Position numbers and translations under genes: made by a program. A DNA stretch of 64,000 bases from Streptomyces sp. DH24. GTDB lineage: Bacteria > Actinomycetota > Actinomycetes > Streptomycetales > Streptomycetaceae. The stretch spans positions 1 to 64,000 of the forward strand of contig NZ_JARVKW010000014.1 in the NCBI RefSeq assembly GCF_029813775.1, written 5' to 3'. The notes under the pieces were generated by a model. It ran no database searches and was not told the DNA's origin. It saw only the letters and a list, made by a program, of their open reading frames with translations. Shown piece after piece: positions 53,015 to 61,030 of this stretch. Position 1 is the first letter of the stretch; each line of letters begins with the position of its first letter.

Positions 53015-54310
53015 CTAGGGGTCGTCGCAACACGTGGTCGTGTTGATCAGGCCGTGAGCAGTTTATGCAGGCGCTCGGCTGGGGTTTCCCGGCCGAGCGT
53101 TTTGCGTGGGCGGCCGTTGAGTTCCGCGGCGACGGCCGCCAGGTGCTCGCCGGTGTGGATCGACAGATCGGTGCCCTTGGGGAAGTACTGCCGCAGCAGA
53201 CCGTTGGTGTTCTCGTTCGAGCCACGCTGCCAGGGACTGGCCGGGTCACAGAGGTAGACCGGGACGTCGGTGGCGATGCTGAAGCTCTTGTGGGTGGCCA
53301 TCTCGGCGCCCTGATCCCGGGTGAGCGAGCGGACCAGGTGCCCGGGCAGCGTCCGGACGGTGTCCACCAGAGCGTCCCGGACGTGTTCGGCGCTGCGGCC
53401 GTCAGGCAGGTGCAGGAGCATCACGTAGCGGGTGGCACGTTCGACGAGAGTGCCGATGGCCGAGGTGCCGTCCTTGCCGATGATCAGGTCGCCTTCCCAG
53501 TGGCCGGGCACGGCCCGGTCTTCGGCCTCGGCGGGACGTTCACTGATCATGACCACGGGGTCCCGGGAGCGGGGCTGCCGGCTGCGGGTCTGCCGCCGGG
53601 GCTTGCGGCGGGTGCGTCCCGAGCGCAGTGCGCTGGCCAGCTCACGGCGCAGTTCCCCGCGGCCCTGGACGTAGAGGGCCTGGTAGACCGTCTCGTGGGC
53701 CACGTGCAACTCCGGCCGGTCGGGAAACTGTGCCTTCAGAGCGTGGCATATCTGTTGCGGGCTCCACCGGCGGTCCAGGCCGGCCTGGACGAAGTCCCGC
53801 AGCTCAGGAATCCGGTGGATCTTCCGCGGCTTGGGGCGGGGGCGGCGGCTGTCCGCGCGGGCCCGAGCGGCGTAGGGCCGGTAGTGCCACTGACCGGTGG
53901 TGCCCGTGGTGCGGTTGCGGCGGATCTCGCGGCTGATGGTGGACGGGCTGCGGCCCAGCTCGGCGGCGATGGCCCTGATCGGTGCTTTCTCCCGTACTCG
54001 GTCAGCGATGTAGAGCCGCTCGTCCTGGCTCAGGCACCGCTGCGAGGAAACCGAAGGCGGCGCCACCGGACGAACCGGTGGCGCCGCCTTGTTTCGGCCG
54101 GACGGTCTGCGTCCGTTGCGCCAGCGCCTGCCGGTCTTCGAGTTCACCCCGACGATCCGGCACGCGTCCTCGTTGCTCACGCCCTGCTGCATGAGCTGGA
54201 AGTATGCAGCTCGCTCAGCGGACAGCTTCTTGCGGCCCTGAGGGCTCCGCACCTTCCGAATCTCGAAGTCCATCGCATCCCCTGAACTGGGGTGTTGCGA
54301 CGACCACTAG
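53015..54310 (-). mobile_element. Complete IS30-family insertion sequence
   Basis: Inverted repeats CTAGGGGTCGTCGCAACAC (53015-53033) and, reversed at 54292-54310, CTAGTGGTCGTCGCAACAC match in 18 of 19 positions. The outer CTAG may be part of the repeat or a 4-bp target duplication. One intact transposase gene fills the element. All parts needed for movement appear present. Confidence 0.85.
53047..54273 (-). CDS. IS30-family transposase
   Basis: 408 aa. The N-terminal helix-turn-helix contains YFQLMQQGVSNEDACRIVG and IRAIAAELGRSPSTISREIR. The DDE core is PGHWEGDLIIGKDGTSAIGT (D), SLTRDQGAEMATHK (D) and CDPASPWQRGSNENTNGLLR with the catalytic Glu. Intact from start to stop and only 14 bases from the left inverted repeat. 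The sole complete transposase in the window. Confidence 0.93.
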   Translation of the reverse strand: MDFEIRKVRSPQGRKKLSAERAAYFQLMQQGVSNEDACRIVGVNSKTGRRWRNGRRPSGRNKAAPPVRPVAPPSVSSQRCLSQDERLYIADRVREKAPIRAIAAELGRSPSTISREIRRNRTTGTTGQWHYRPYAARARADSRRPRPKPRKIHRIPELRDFVQAGLDRRWSPQQICHALKAQFPDRPELHVAHETVYQALYVQGRGELRRELASALRSGRTRRKPRRQTRSRQPRSRDPVVMISERPAEAEDRAVPGHWEGDLIIGKDGTSAIGTLVERATRYVMLLHLPDGRSAEHVRDALVDTVRTLPGHLVRSLTRDQGAEMATHKSFSIATDVPVYLCDPASPWQRGSNENTNGLLRQYFPKGTDLSIHTGEHLAAVAAELNGRPRKTLGRETPAERLHKLLTA

Positions 54311-54320
54311 CACGGAAGGG

Positions 54321-54661
54321 TCAGTTCCGGCCGAGGGCCCTGGCGAGCTGGTCCTTGTTCATCGTGGACCTGCCCTCGACGCCCTTCTTCTTCGCCTCCT
54401 GGTACAGCTGGTCCCGCGTCGGGCCACCGCCTGAGCTCCGCCGCGCGAGGAACCGGACTTCTCGCCGGCGCGTTGGGACGGTGACTTGCCCTTCGTGGAG
54501 CTACGGCTGGCGAGCTTCGCCTCGCCGGACTGTGCACGCTCCTTGTTCACGGTTCGGGCGGCGATTTCCTTGGCCCGGCCTTTGGACGCCCCGCGGTCCT
54601 CGGCGCTGTCCTTGATGTGCTCGTACTGACGCTCCCGCTTGGGACTGGAGCCTGCAGGCAT
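54321..54661 (-). pseudogene. Frameshifted second copy of the small basic protein
   Basis: MPAGSSPKRERQYEHIKDSA through KSPSQRAGEKSGSS is nearly identical to the gene at 25984. A one-base deletion near 54440 then shifts the frame, which otherwise would read RDQLYQEAKKKGVEGRSTMN and stop at 54321. The IS30 right end lies 10 bases beyond this stop. The product from the present frame loses the Rho-N-like end. Confidence 0.8.
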
Positions 54662-54851
54662 GATCGTCTCCTCCTGCTGTCGGCCGTTCGCACGTCCCGG
54701 CTTGATGAGTGCCGGAACGGGCTGCCCGCGTTGCGGCGGCCAAACGGCCTTGACGGCGGGCCCTCCCGATGGCACCGCGCGAACGTTGATCCGCTGATGT
54801 TCACTCCCGGTGACCTCCAGGTGATGCGAAGCGCCGGGATGCCGCGTCACT

Positions 54852-55830
54852 TCAGCCGGCCTCGGTGGGGAGGCGACCGGCTTGTGCCTCACCAAGTGGT
54901 GCCGGCTTTTGGCCGAGACGCTCGCGCGGGACGCGTCGTTCCTGCAGTTGGGTGAGCAGGACGCCTTCTCGCAAGGCCCATGGGGAGAGGGTGACGTGAG
55001 CGATGCCGAGCACCGCATGGCGGCGTGCGCGATGATCGCACCGGTCAGGCACTGGCGTGTGCGGGTGGAGGAGATACCTGGCAGTTCGGCCCGTGCGGGC
55101 GCGGGCAGCTCGGCCAGGCGCCGCAGACCGGCCTTGAGATCGTGCCGGTCCAACTGGTCCGGAACCAAGGTTTCTTGCCCGCCAGTAGCCGTCCCGCACA
55201 GCTTGCCGAGCTTGTGAAAGGTGCGTGAGGTCGCCACGGCGGTGCGCGGCCCCTCCCACTGCATCCGGGCGGTGACGTCGCGCAGCTCGTGACGGACGTG
55301 ACGCCGTATCCTGCTGAGCTGTTCGGGTGTCGGGGTGGCGTCTTGATCCAGATGCTCCCGTGTCAGGCGGGCGACACCGAGCGGCAGGGAAACGGCGAAG
55401 TCAGGAGTACGTCCCCGGCCGGAGGCTATTTCGAGAGAGCCGCCGCCGATGTCGAGCAGAACTATGGGCCCGGCTCGCAGGCCGATCCAGTCGCGCGCGG
55501 CCAAGTCGCCGGAAAGGACATGCACGCCCAGGCCGGTGCGCGCGCGTACCTCGGCCAGGACACACTGCTGGTTGGTAGCGTCCCGGACGGCGGCGGTCGC
55601 CACGGCGAGCGGTTCGGCCACTCCCAGTAGGCGGCCTCCCGGCGCATCCCGATGATCGTTTCCACGAGCTGTTCCACGACGTCCGAGGCGAGTCGGCCGT
55701 CGCCGGTGCACTTCTCCGCGAGCCGCAGTCGCCGCTTACTGCTGTGCAACGGCAGCGGAACGCCACCGCGTCCGTGGGCGACGACCAGCCGCACCGTGTC
55801 CGATCCCATCTCCACCACCCCGAGTCGCAT
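54852..55830 (-). pseudogene. Decayed second Ppx/GppA phosphatase
   Basis: Starts MRLGVVEMGSDTVRLVVAHG at 55830. Frame breaks occur near 55630 (continuing as LLGVAEPLAVATAAVRD) and near 54970 (continuing as VTLSPWALREGVLLTQLQ to the stop at 54852). Some residues around HVLSGDLAARDWIGL are also deleted relative to the gene at 26519. IVLLDIGGGSLEIASGRGR survives. Frameshifts and deletion rule out a normal product, yet the promoter layout is preserved. Confidence 0.8.
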
Positions 55831-55839
55831 GTGTGGTGA

Positions 55840-55864
55840 GTAACCGGCGACGGTCCTCGTACGC
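55840..55864 (-). promoter_or_regulatory. SigB-like promoter of the decayed ppx copy
   Basis: On the minus strand GCGT (55864-55861), 15 bases, GGTTAC (55845-55840), then 9 bases to ATG 55830. The same layout precedes the intact ppx gene and the SDR gene. Confidence 0.55.
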
Positions 55865-55888
55865 CTGTGCAAGTGCTCGAGAGGCTTT

Positions 55889-56233
55889 CTACAGCCGTGA
55901 AGGGCGAGCGCATCGGGGACCGGGTGATCCGCCGTCGTCGATCACGCCGGCGTGAGGCCGCCGGACCAGGAGTGGCCCGTCGACGGCTCGCGGCCGGATC
56001 AGGCTCTCAGCCTGTGAGAGGCGTCTTGTCCGCCCACTGGGCCCAGACATCTGGTGGCGCGCCGCGATGAGGGCGGAGGCGATGTCACGCGTACCGGTGG
56101 ACACGCACAGGGTGTAGCTGACGTCGTCCAGGCGCCGCCGGGCTTCCTCACCGCCGCTCTCGGCGTGCAGCGCGCGCAGCGCCTCGTACTGCTCGACCAG
56201 GTTCTTCAACACGGCCGGGTGGGCCATCAGCAT
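55889..56233 (-). CDS. DUF5133 protein with frameshifted C-terminus
   Basis: 114 aa as read. MLMAHPAVLKNLVEQYEALR and RRLDDVSYTLCVSTGTRDIA define DUF5133. After AARHQM the frame turns into SGPSGRTRRLSQ; one base off it reads DVWAQWADKTPLTG and stops, the normal family ending. So a one-base change replaced the last 14 residues with about 40 foreign ones. The helical core is intact. GGGAGACCCCC precedes ATG 56233. Paralogue at 30193. Confidence 0.7.
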   Translation of the reverse strand: MLMAHPAVLKNLVEQYEALRALHAESGGEEARRRLDDVSYTLCVSTGTRDIASALIAARHQMSGPSGRTRRLSQAESLIRPRAVDGPLLVRRPHAGVIDDGGSPGPRCARPSRL

Positions 56234-56288
56234 CGGGGGTCTCCCTTGGTCGCCGCCACTCGCTCGGGTCGCACACGGACCTGGGTGC

Positions 56289-56344
56289 CCCGAGCCCCGG
56301 CCCGCAGTCTCACGTCTTGTGGGACAAGGGGCCGGGGCTCGGGA
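56289..56344. terminator. Strong GC-rich hairpin upstream of the CBS stop
   Basis: CCCGAGCCCCGGCCC (about 56290-56304) pairs with GGGCCGGGGCTCGGG (about 56330-56344), 15 bases perfect, around a 25-base loop. It lies between the CBS gene stop and the DUF5133 start, both on the minus strand, so it is the likely terminator of the CBS gene. Confidence 0.6.
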
Positions 56345-56355
56345 CAGGGGCGACG

Positions 56356-56772
56356 TCAGTCGGTGGACAGCGCCTGCAGCAGATCACCGACCTGGGGGTC
56401 GGGCAGGGAGCGGGCGACATCGGCCTGGGCGACCATGCCGACCAGGTCATGCCCGTCGATCACCGGCAGGCGGCGCACCTTGTGAGCGGACATGGTGCGC
56501 AGGATCTCCTGCACGTCGTCGTCGGCACCGATGGTGACGGCCTCACCCTGGGCCAGTTCCCCGGCCGGACAGGTGGCCGGGTCCTTGCCGGCACCCAGGA
56601 CCTTCACCACGATGTCCCGGTCGGTCAGGACACCCTTCAGTTTGTTGTCGGTGCCGCAGATCGGCAGGGCGCCGACCCCGAGGTCCTTCATTTTGCGGGC
56701 CGCGTCCAGCACCGTCTCTTCGGCACCGACGCATTCGGCTCCGCCGGTCATGATGTCTCGCGCCTTGGTCAT
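56356..56772 (-). CDS. CBS-domain protein
   Basis: 138 aa consisting of two CBS motifs. ARDIMTGGAECVGAEETVLD with LKGVLTDRDIVVKVLGAGK is the first; VQEILRTMSAHKVRRLPVID with LVGMVAQADVARSL is the second. Such stand-alone pairs bind adenosine nucleotides and regulate partner proteins. GAGGAG precedes ATG 56772. Common in Streptomyces stress regulons next to universal stress and Ppx genes. Confidence 0.88.
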   Translation of the reverse strand: MTKARDIMTGGAECVGAEETVLDAARKMKDLGVGALPICGTDNKLKGVLTDRDIVVKVLGAGKDPATCPAGELAQGEAVTIGADDDVQEILRTMSAHKVRRLPVIDGHDLVGMVAQADVARSLPDPQVGDLLQALSTD

Positions 56773-56945
56773 GGACTCCTCTTCTTCGGTGTGCCGCCTC
56801 CCGCGCGCGGGAGGGAGGGGCGGCGGTTGAACTGATGCGACCTGTGTTCCCGAGTGCCAGGGCTGGTAACGGGCACTTTCCTGCTCTTCCGCTCACCGCG
56901 TGCGTGCGCAGCCTGCGAGTGACGGTCGTGCGACCGTCCCCCAAG

Positions 56946-56970
56946 GCGTGGCACGGGGCGCGGCGGTTAC
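56946..56970 (+). promoter_or_regulatory. SigB-like promoter of the SDR gene
   Basis: GCGT at 56946, 15 bases, GGTTAC at 56965, then 9 bases to ATG 56980. No ribosome site lies in that gap. Same layout as both ppx genes. Confidence 0.6.
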
Positions 56971-56979
56971 CCGTCCGTC

Positions 56980-57786
56980 ATGACTGACACACGGCCACTC
57001 GCCCTGATCACCGGCGCGTCCAGCGGAATCGGCCATGAACTGGCCCGGCAGTTCGCGCACCACGGCTACGACCTGGTGGTGAACGCCGAGGACGAAGCGC
57101 TGGAGTCCGCCGCCCAGGACCTGCGGGAGTCGGGAGCGGAGGTCCGCGCGGTGCGCGCCGATCTCCGGACCGGCGAGGGGCGCTTCCGCCTCCTCGACGC
57201 GGTCGACGGACTGACCGTCGACGTCGCCGTCCTCAACGCCGGGGTGGGCCGGGGCGGCGCCTTCGTGGACACCGATCTCGCCGACGATCAGGAGGTCATC
57301 GACCTCAATGTCACCGCGACCGTGCGGCTGGCCAAGCCGCTCCTGCGGGCCATGGTGGCGCGAGGAGCGGGACGGCTCGCCTTCACCTCGTCCGTCGCCT
57401 CGACGATGCCCGGTTCCTTCCAGCCCGTGTACAACGCGTCCAAGTCGTTCGTGCAGTCCTTCGCCCAGGCACTGGTGGAGGAGGTGAAGGACACCGGTGT
57501 GACGGTGACCGCCGTCATGCCGGGACCGACGGATACGGCCTTCTTCGACCGGGCGGGCATGGCGGACGACACGCGGATCGGCACCATGAAGAAAGACGAT
57601 CCGGCACAGGTGGCCGAGCAGGCGTTCGAAGCAATCGTGACGGGTGAGACGAAGGCCGTGGCCGGGTCCTTGAAGACCAAAGTACAAGGGCTGGCGGGAA
57701 AAGTGCTGCCCGACGGGGTCAAGGCGGCGGCCCACCGGCGACTGGCGAAACCGGGAACCGGCAAGGCCCCCGAACAGCCCTCCTGA
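56980..57786 (+). CDS. Short-chain dehydrogenase/reductase
   Basis: 268 aa. LITGASSGIGHELARQFAHH binds NAD(P). VLNAGVGRGG, FTSSVASTMP (Ser) and YNASKSFVQSFAQAL (YxxxK) complete the active site. It resembles the classical DltE/YqjQ-type SDRs of unknown substrate. The ATG is 9 bases from a GGTTAC box without a ribosome site, suggesting near-leaderless translation. A diverged, internally deleted copy is at 31711. Confidence 0.9.
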   Translation: MTDTRPLALITGASSGIGHELARQFAHHGYDLVVNAEDEALESAAQDLRESGAEVRAVRADLRTGEGRFRLLDAVDGLTVDVAVLNAGVGRGGAFVDTDLADDQEVIDLNVTATVRLAKPLLRAMVARGAGRLAFTSSVASTMPGSFQPVYNASKSFVQSFAQALVEEVKDTGVTVTAVMPGPTDTAFFDRAGMADDTRIGTMKKDDPAQVAEQAFEAIVTGETKAVAGSLKTKVQGLAGKVLPDGVKAAAHRRLAKPGTGKAPEQPS

Positions 57787-57994
57787 GGGGCGGACGGGCG
57801 TCGCCGCGCCCGCCCGAGGTATCTGCTCCGTCGGCGCCGAGTCCCCCTGGCTTCCGTTGCCTGACGGGAGAGCACCGGCCTCTGACGGGCGGGTAGGGCG
57901 ACGTCGGCGGTACGCAGCGCTCGGACCGGCGTACCGCAGGCCGGTCCGAGGAAGAACCGCTGGCGGGAGGCTCGCCCGCTCAAAGGTGCGCAGC

Positions 57995-59263
57995 TCACAC
58001 GGGTGTCGGCGTGCGCTCACTCGTCGTCCGCACGTCCTGTACGGCGAAGCCGCTGCGCACTCGCGCCGGGATACGCCGCAGGGAAATCCTCAGGTCCTGG
58101 TCGGGGACGGCGTAGTCGAGATCGGCAAGACGAAGCGCGAGCGCTTCGAGCAGTCCGATGGTCAGCCCTTCCCCGGGGCAGCGGTGACCGGTGCGTGGCT
58201 CGCCGCCGCCCTGCGGGACCAGTTCGTCACGCTCGACCGCGTGCTCGAGGAACCGCTCGGGGCGGAAGACGAACGGGTCGCCCCACAGCTCCTCGTCATG
58301 GTTCTGGCCGAAGACGTCGAGCAGCACCATCCCGCCGGCCGGCAGCGAGACTCCCCGCCAGGCCAGATCGCGGATGGCCAGGCCGCCGAGGAACGGGGCG
58401 AACGGGTAGAAACGGCGCACCTCGTGCGCGAACGCGGTGGCGTAGGCGGGGCCGCCGCGCAGCCGCTCACGCAGGCCGGGTTGCAGATGCAGCGCGTGCG
58501 CCGTGTAGGCGACGAACCAGCAGACCGCGACGGTGGGGCGCAGGACGTTCAGCAGCTCGACCGCGGCCGTGTGCGGGTGGAGCAGTTCGCCGTCGGCCTC
58601 GCGGTGCTCGCACACGGCGGCGAGCACCGATCCGTCAGGGGCGGCTGCCTCGCCGGCGCGCATGTCCTCGATGAGCTGGGTGAAGCGATGCTCCTGGCGG
58701 CTCCGGGCACGTCGCGCTCGCCACTGTCGTGGCCCGGCGGTGGCGAAGCCGTCGACCATGGCGACCAAGTCGCGGGCAAGGTCCTTCGGCTCTTCGGTGT
58801 CCTCGCCGAGCGGAACGCCCGCCCAGCGGCACACGCCGCGGGTGAGCACCACGCTCGCTGCGTCGAACAGCACGGTCTGCTCGGCCTCGCCCCACTGCCG
58901 GACCGCGTCGTCCCACACGGCCGTCACGTGCTCGACGAGACCGGCGATCCGGTCGGGGCGCAGCAACGGCAGGAAGAACTCCTTGCGGGCGCGGTGCGCA
59001 TCGCCGTCGAGCGTGTGGACGGCGTCATGACCGAACAAGGTGCTCAGCACAGGCCCCGGCAGGGCGCCGCCGCGGCGTACGTTCCCTTCGTCGTAGAAGA
59101 ACCGCACCGCTTCCGGTCCGCGCACGACGAGCGCCGGCTTGCCCAGCACCCGAGTGCGAGCCACGCCGTCGGGGCCTTCCCGCAGCACGCTGGGCAACCA
59201 GGAGTAGCCCTGGACGAGAGCCGGCAGGGAACGGTCGATCAAGGGTGCGGTCGGCATCTGCAT
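57995..59263 (-). CDS. Cytochrome P450, CYP152-like (fatty acid peroxygenase type)
   Basis: 422 aa from ATG 59263. The heme loop is PQGGGEPRTGHRCPGEGLTI with Cys. The K-helix region reads HEVRRFYPFAPFLGGLAI with an Arg-x-x-Pro-like pattern typical of CYP152, in which Arg binds the fatty acid carboxylate. LLDVFGQNHDEELWGDPFVF also fits that group. CYP152 enzymes use hydrogen peroxide to hydroxylate or decarboxylate fatty acids. No ferredoxin gene is adjacent, consistent with peroxide use. No good ribosome site; start uncertain by several residues. Confidence 0.85.
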   Translation of the reverse strand: MQMPTAPLIDRSLPALVQGYSWLPSVLREGPDGVARTRVLGKPALVVRGPEAVRFFYDEGNVRRGGALPGPVLSTLFGHDAVHTLDGDAHRARKEFFLPLLRPDRIAGLVEHVTAVWDDAVRQWGEAEQTVLFDAASVVLTRGVCRWAGVPLGEDTEEPKDLARDLVAMVDGFATAGPRQWRARRARSRQEHRFTQLIEDMRAGEAAAPDGSVLAAVCEHREADGELLHPHTAAVELLNVLRPTVAVCWFVAYTAHALHLQPGLRERLRGGPAYATAFAHEVRRFYPFAPFLGGLAIRDLAWRGVSLPAGGMVLLDVFGQNHDEELWGDPFVFRPERFLEHAVERDELVPQGGGEPRTGHRCPGEGLTIGLLEALALRLADLDYAVPDQDLRISLRRIPARVRSGFAVQDVRTTSERTPTPV

Positions 59264-59814
59264 GGCCACCGGGTGCCCGCGCCCGCAGCCGGGACACGTC
59301 GTGGTCGATACAGGAAGGCGAACAGTGAGGCGCCGGAGGCGTGGGCTGGCCGGTCCCCCTGGGTGGACTGAAGCGCGCTCTGTGCGTGCGCGCCGGTGAC
59401 ACCGTCCCCGCTGATCGGTATGCCGACGCCCTCGCGCTGGGGGCGGGCGTGGATGCATCGGCGGGCCAGATCGCGGACCCTCCCTCTATGGACAGCACAA
59501 GCCGCGGCCCGAGCGTGTGACACCTCCTTGGGGGAGGTGTCACCTCCGAGCAGGTGGAGCGGCGGAGCGAGCGTCTGCGCGGTGGCGAAGGAGTGCCGCA
59601 TCGGCTCCGCGGTCCCGGCACGCCAGCGTTCGAGCGCGACGTACGGACCCGCGCACAGGAACAGGCGTTCCACCGCGTCTCCGACGGCGATGCTCAGCCC
59701 GGGGGTGAAATCCGGATGGGCCGCCAGGTCGGCCTCGAGTATCAGCATGTCAAGGTTGGATCGAAACTCCGCGTCGCCCACCGGGGAGCCGTCCGCCATC
59801 TTCCAGCTGGACAC
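59239..59814 (-). CDS. Hypothetical protein, uncertain
   Basis: From GTG 59814 (GGGAGA upstream) the first 90 residues look protein-like: EFRSNLDMLILEADLAAHPD, GDAVERLFLCAGPYVALERW. No family is recognised. A perfect 11-bp hairpin at 59517-59541 falls in the middle, after which the sequence becomes Arg/Pro/His-rich and overlaps the P450 start. The real gene probably ended near the hairpin, so the C-terminal half may be an artefact of a lost stop. Confidence 0.4.
   Translation of the reverse strand: MSSWKMADGSPVGDAEFRSNLDMLILEADLAAHPDFTPGLSIAVGDAVERLFLCAGPYVALERWRAGTAEPMRHSFATAQTLAPPLHLLGGDTSPKEVSHARAAACAVHRGRVRDLARRCIHARPQREGVGIPISGDGVTGAHAQSALQSTQGDRPAHASGASLFAFLYRPRRVPAAGAGTRWPCRCRPHP
59517..59541. 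terminator. Hairpin GTGACACCTCC...GGAGGTGTCAC
   Basis: Eleven-base perfect arms and a short loop. Likely the former terminator of the hypothetical gene it now interrupts. Confidence 0.45.
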
Positions 59815-59917
59815 CGGTCTCCCGGGAGGGTCCGTACCCGCACAGCATCGATGGGATGGCCACTCTCATGCGGGTACTGAGGCCCGGTCCTGGTTGGCGA
59901 CGAGCGAAACATAGACC

Positions 59918-59947
59918 GTGATCGCCGGTTGGCCAGACCGGCGATCA
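59918..59947. terminator. Hairpin upstream of the integrase remnant
   Basis: GTGATCGCCGGT and ACCGGCGATCAC are perfect 12-base arms around a 6-base loop. It separates the hypothetical gene from the integrase remnant. Confidence 0.55.
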
Positions 59948-59956
59948 CGGCAATCC

Positions 59957-61030
59957 TTGATCGTGCATCGTCGCTACGAAGCGGCGCGGGCACCGCTCAG
60001 TGGGATCACGGTGGACGAGTGGCTCGATCAGTGGTTGTCCATGAAGAACAGAAGACCTGGAAGAAAGTACTGCCTACAGCTACACCATGACCCTGGCCCG
60101 GGTCCGCGGAAGGCTCGGGCACATCAGGCTCCAAGACCTCACCGAGGACCACGTCGAGGCATGGATGCGATGGGCGCTCCAGGAAGGGCGTGGGCGGGGA
60201 GGGAAGCCGGGCACCGGCCTGGGGGCAACCTCGGTCGAGATGTCGCTGGCTCGGCTGAAGGAGGCACTTGATCGGGCAGTGACACGGGGCCTGGTCCGGG
60301 TGAACGTTGCTCGTGAGGTGACCGTTCCGCGTAAGGCGCGCAAGGCAGAGCGAAGGGCCAGGGCCGCAGTGCCGCCGTGGAGCGTCGCGGAAGTGCGCGC
60401 CTTGGTTCGTGCGATCGCAGGTGACCGTCTGCAGGCACCCTTCCTCCTGGCTCTGATGGGTCTTCGGCCGGCGGAGATCTGTGGCATGCGCTGGGCGGAC
60501 ATCGACCTGGACGAAGCCACGGTGTCCATCACCAACACCCGGACGGTCATGGGGAACGACATCGTGGTGGAGAAGGACGCCAAGTCGCTTGCCGGTGAGC
60601 GGCAGCTTCCGCTGCCGGCTCCGGTTGCGGCTGCCTGACCGCGTTCCGGGCTGCTCAGGCAGACGAGAAGACAGCGGCGGGTCAGGGGTACGAAGACAGC
60701 GGCTACGTTCTCGTGGACGCTCGGGGCAGGGCGCTCAACGGACGGCAGCTGCGTGAGCGGGCCTACAAGGTCATGGACCGCAGCGGGCTGCGTCGGGTCC
60801 GTCTGTACGACGCCCGTGCAAGTTGCCTGACATACCTGGCGAATCACGGGGTCCCCGACCACCTCCTCGCCCGGTGGGCCGGTCACGCCGACGCCCGGAC
60901 CACGAAGCGCTGGTACGTGAAGCCGGACGTGGAGGACCTGCGGCCGGCGGCGGACACGTGGGGAGGTCTGGCGAGTGAATCCGCCCCCGTTTACGAAGAG
61001 AATGTGAGATGTGGGAGCGTGAACGGGTGA
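59957..61030 (+). pseudogene. int: Tyrosine integrase remnant (actinobacterial, pSAM2-like), at least two frameshifts
   Basis: The N-terminal SAM-like part reads ITVDEWLDQWLSMKN, then after a shift TAYSYTMTLARVRGRLGHIR and LQDLTEDHVEAWM. The catalytic domain has FLLALMGLRPAEICGMRWAD with the first Arg. A second shift near 60638 separates it from QLRERAYKVMDRSGLRRVRL, YDARASCLTYLANHGV, LARWAGHADARTTKRWYVKP with the His and nucleophile Tyr. The second frame ends at 61030, overlapping the pcaL start by four bases. Placement at the element edge next to the duplicated target is typical of integrases, but this one is inactive. Confidence 0.8.
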
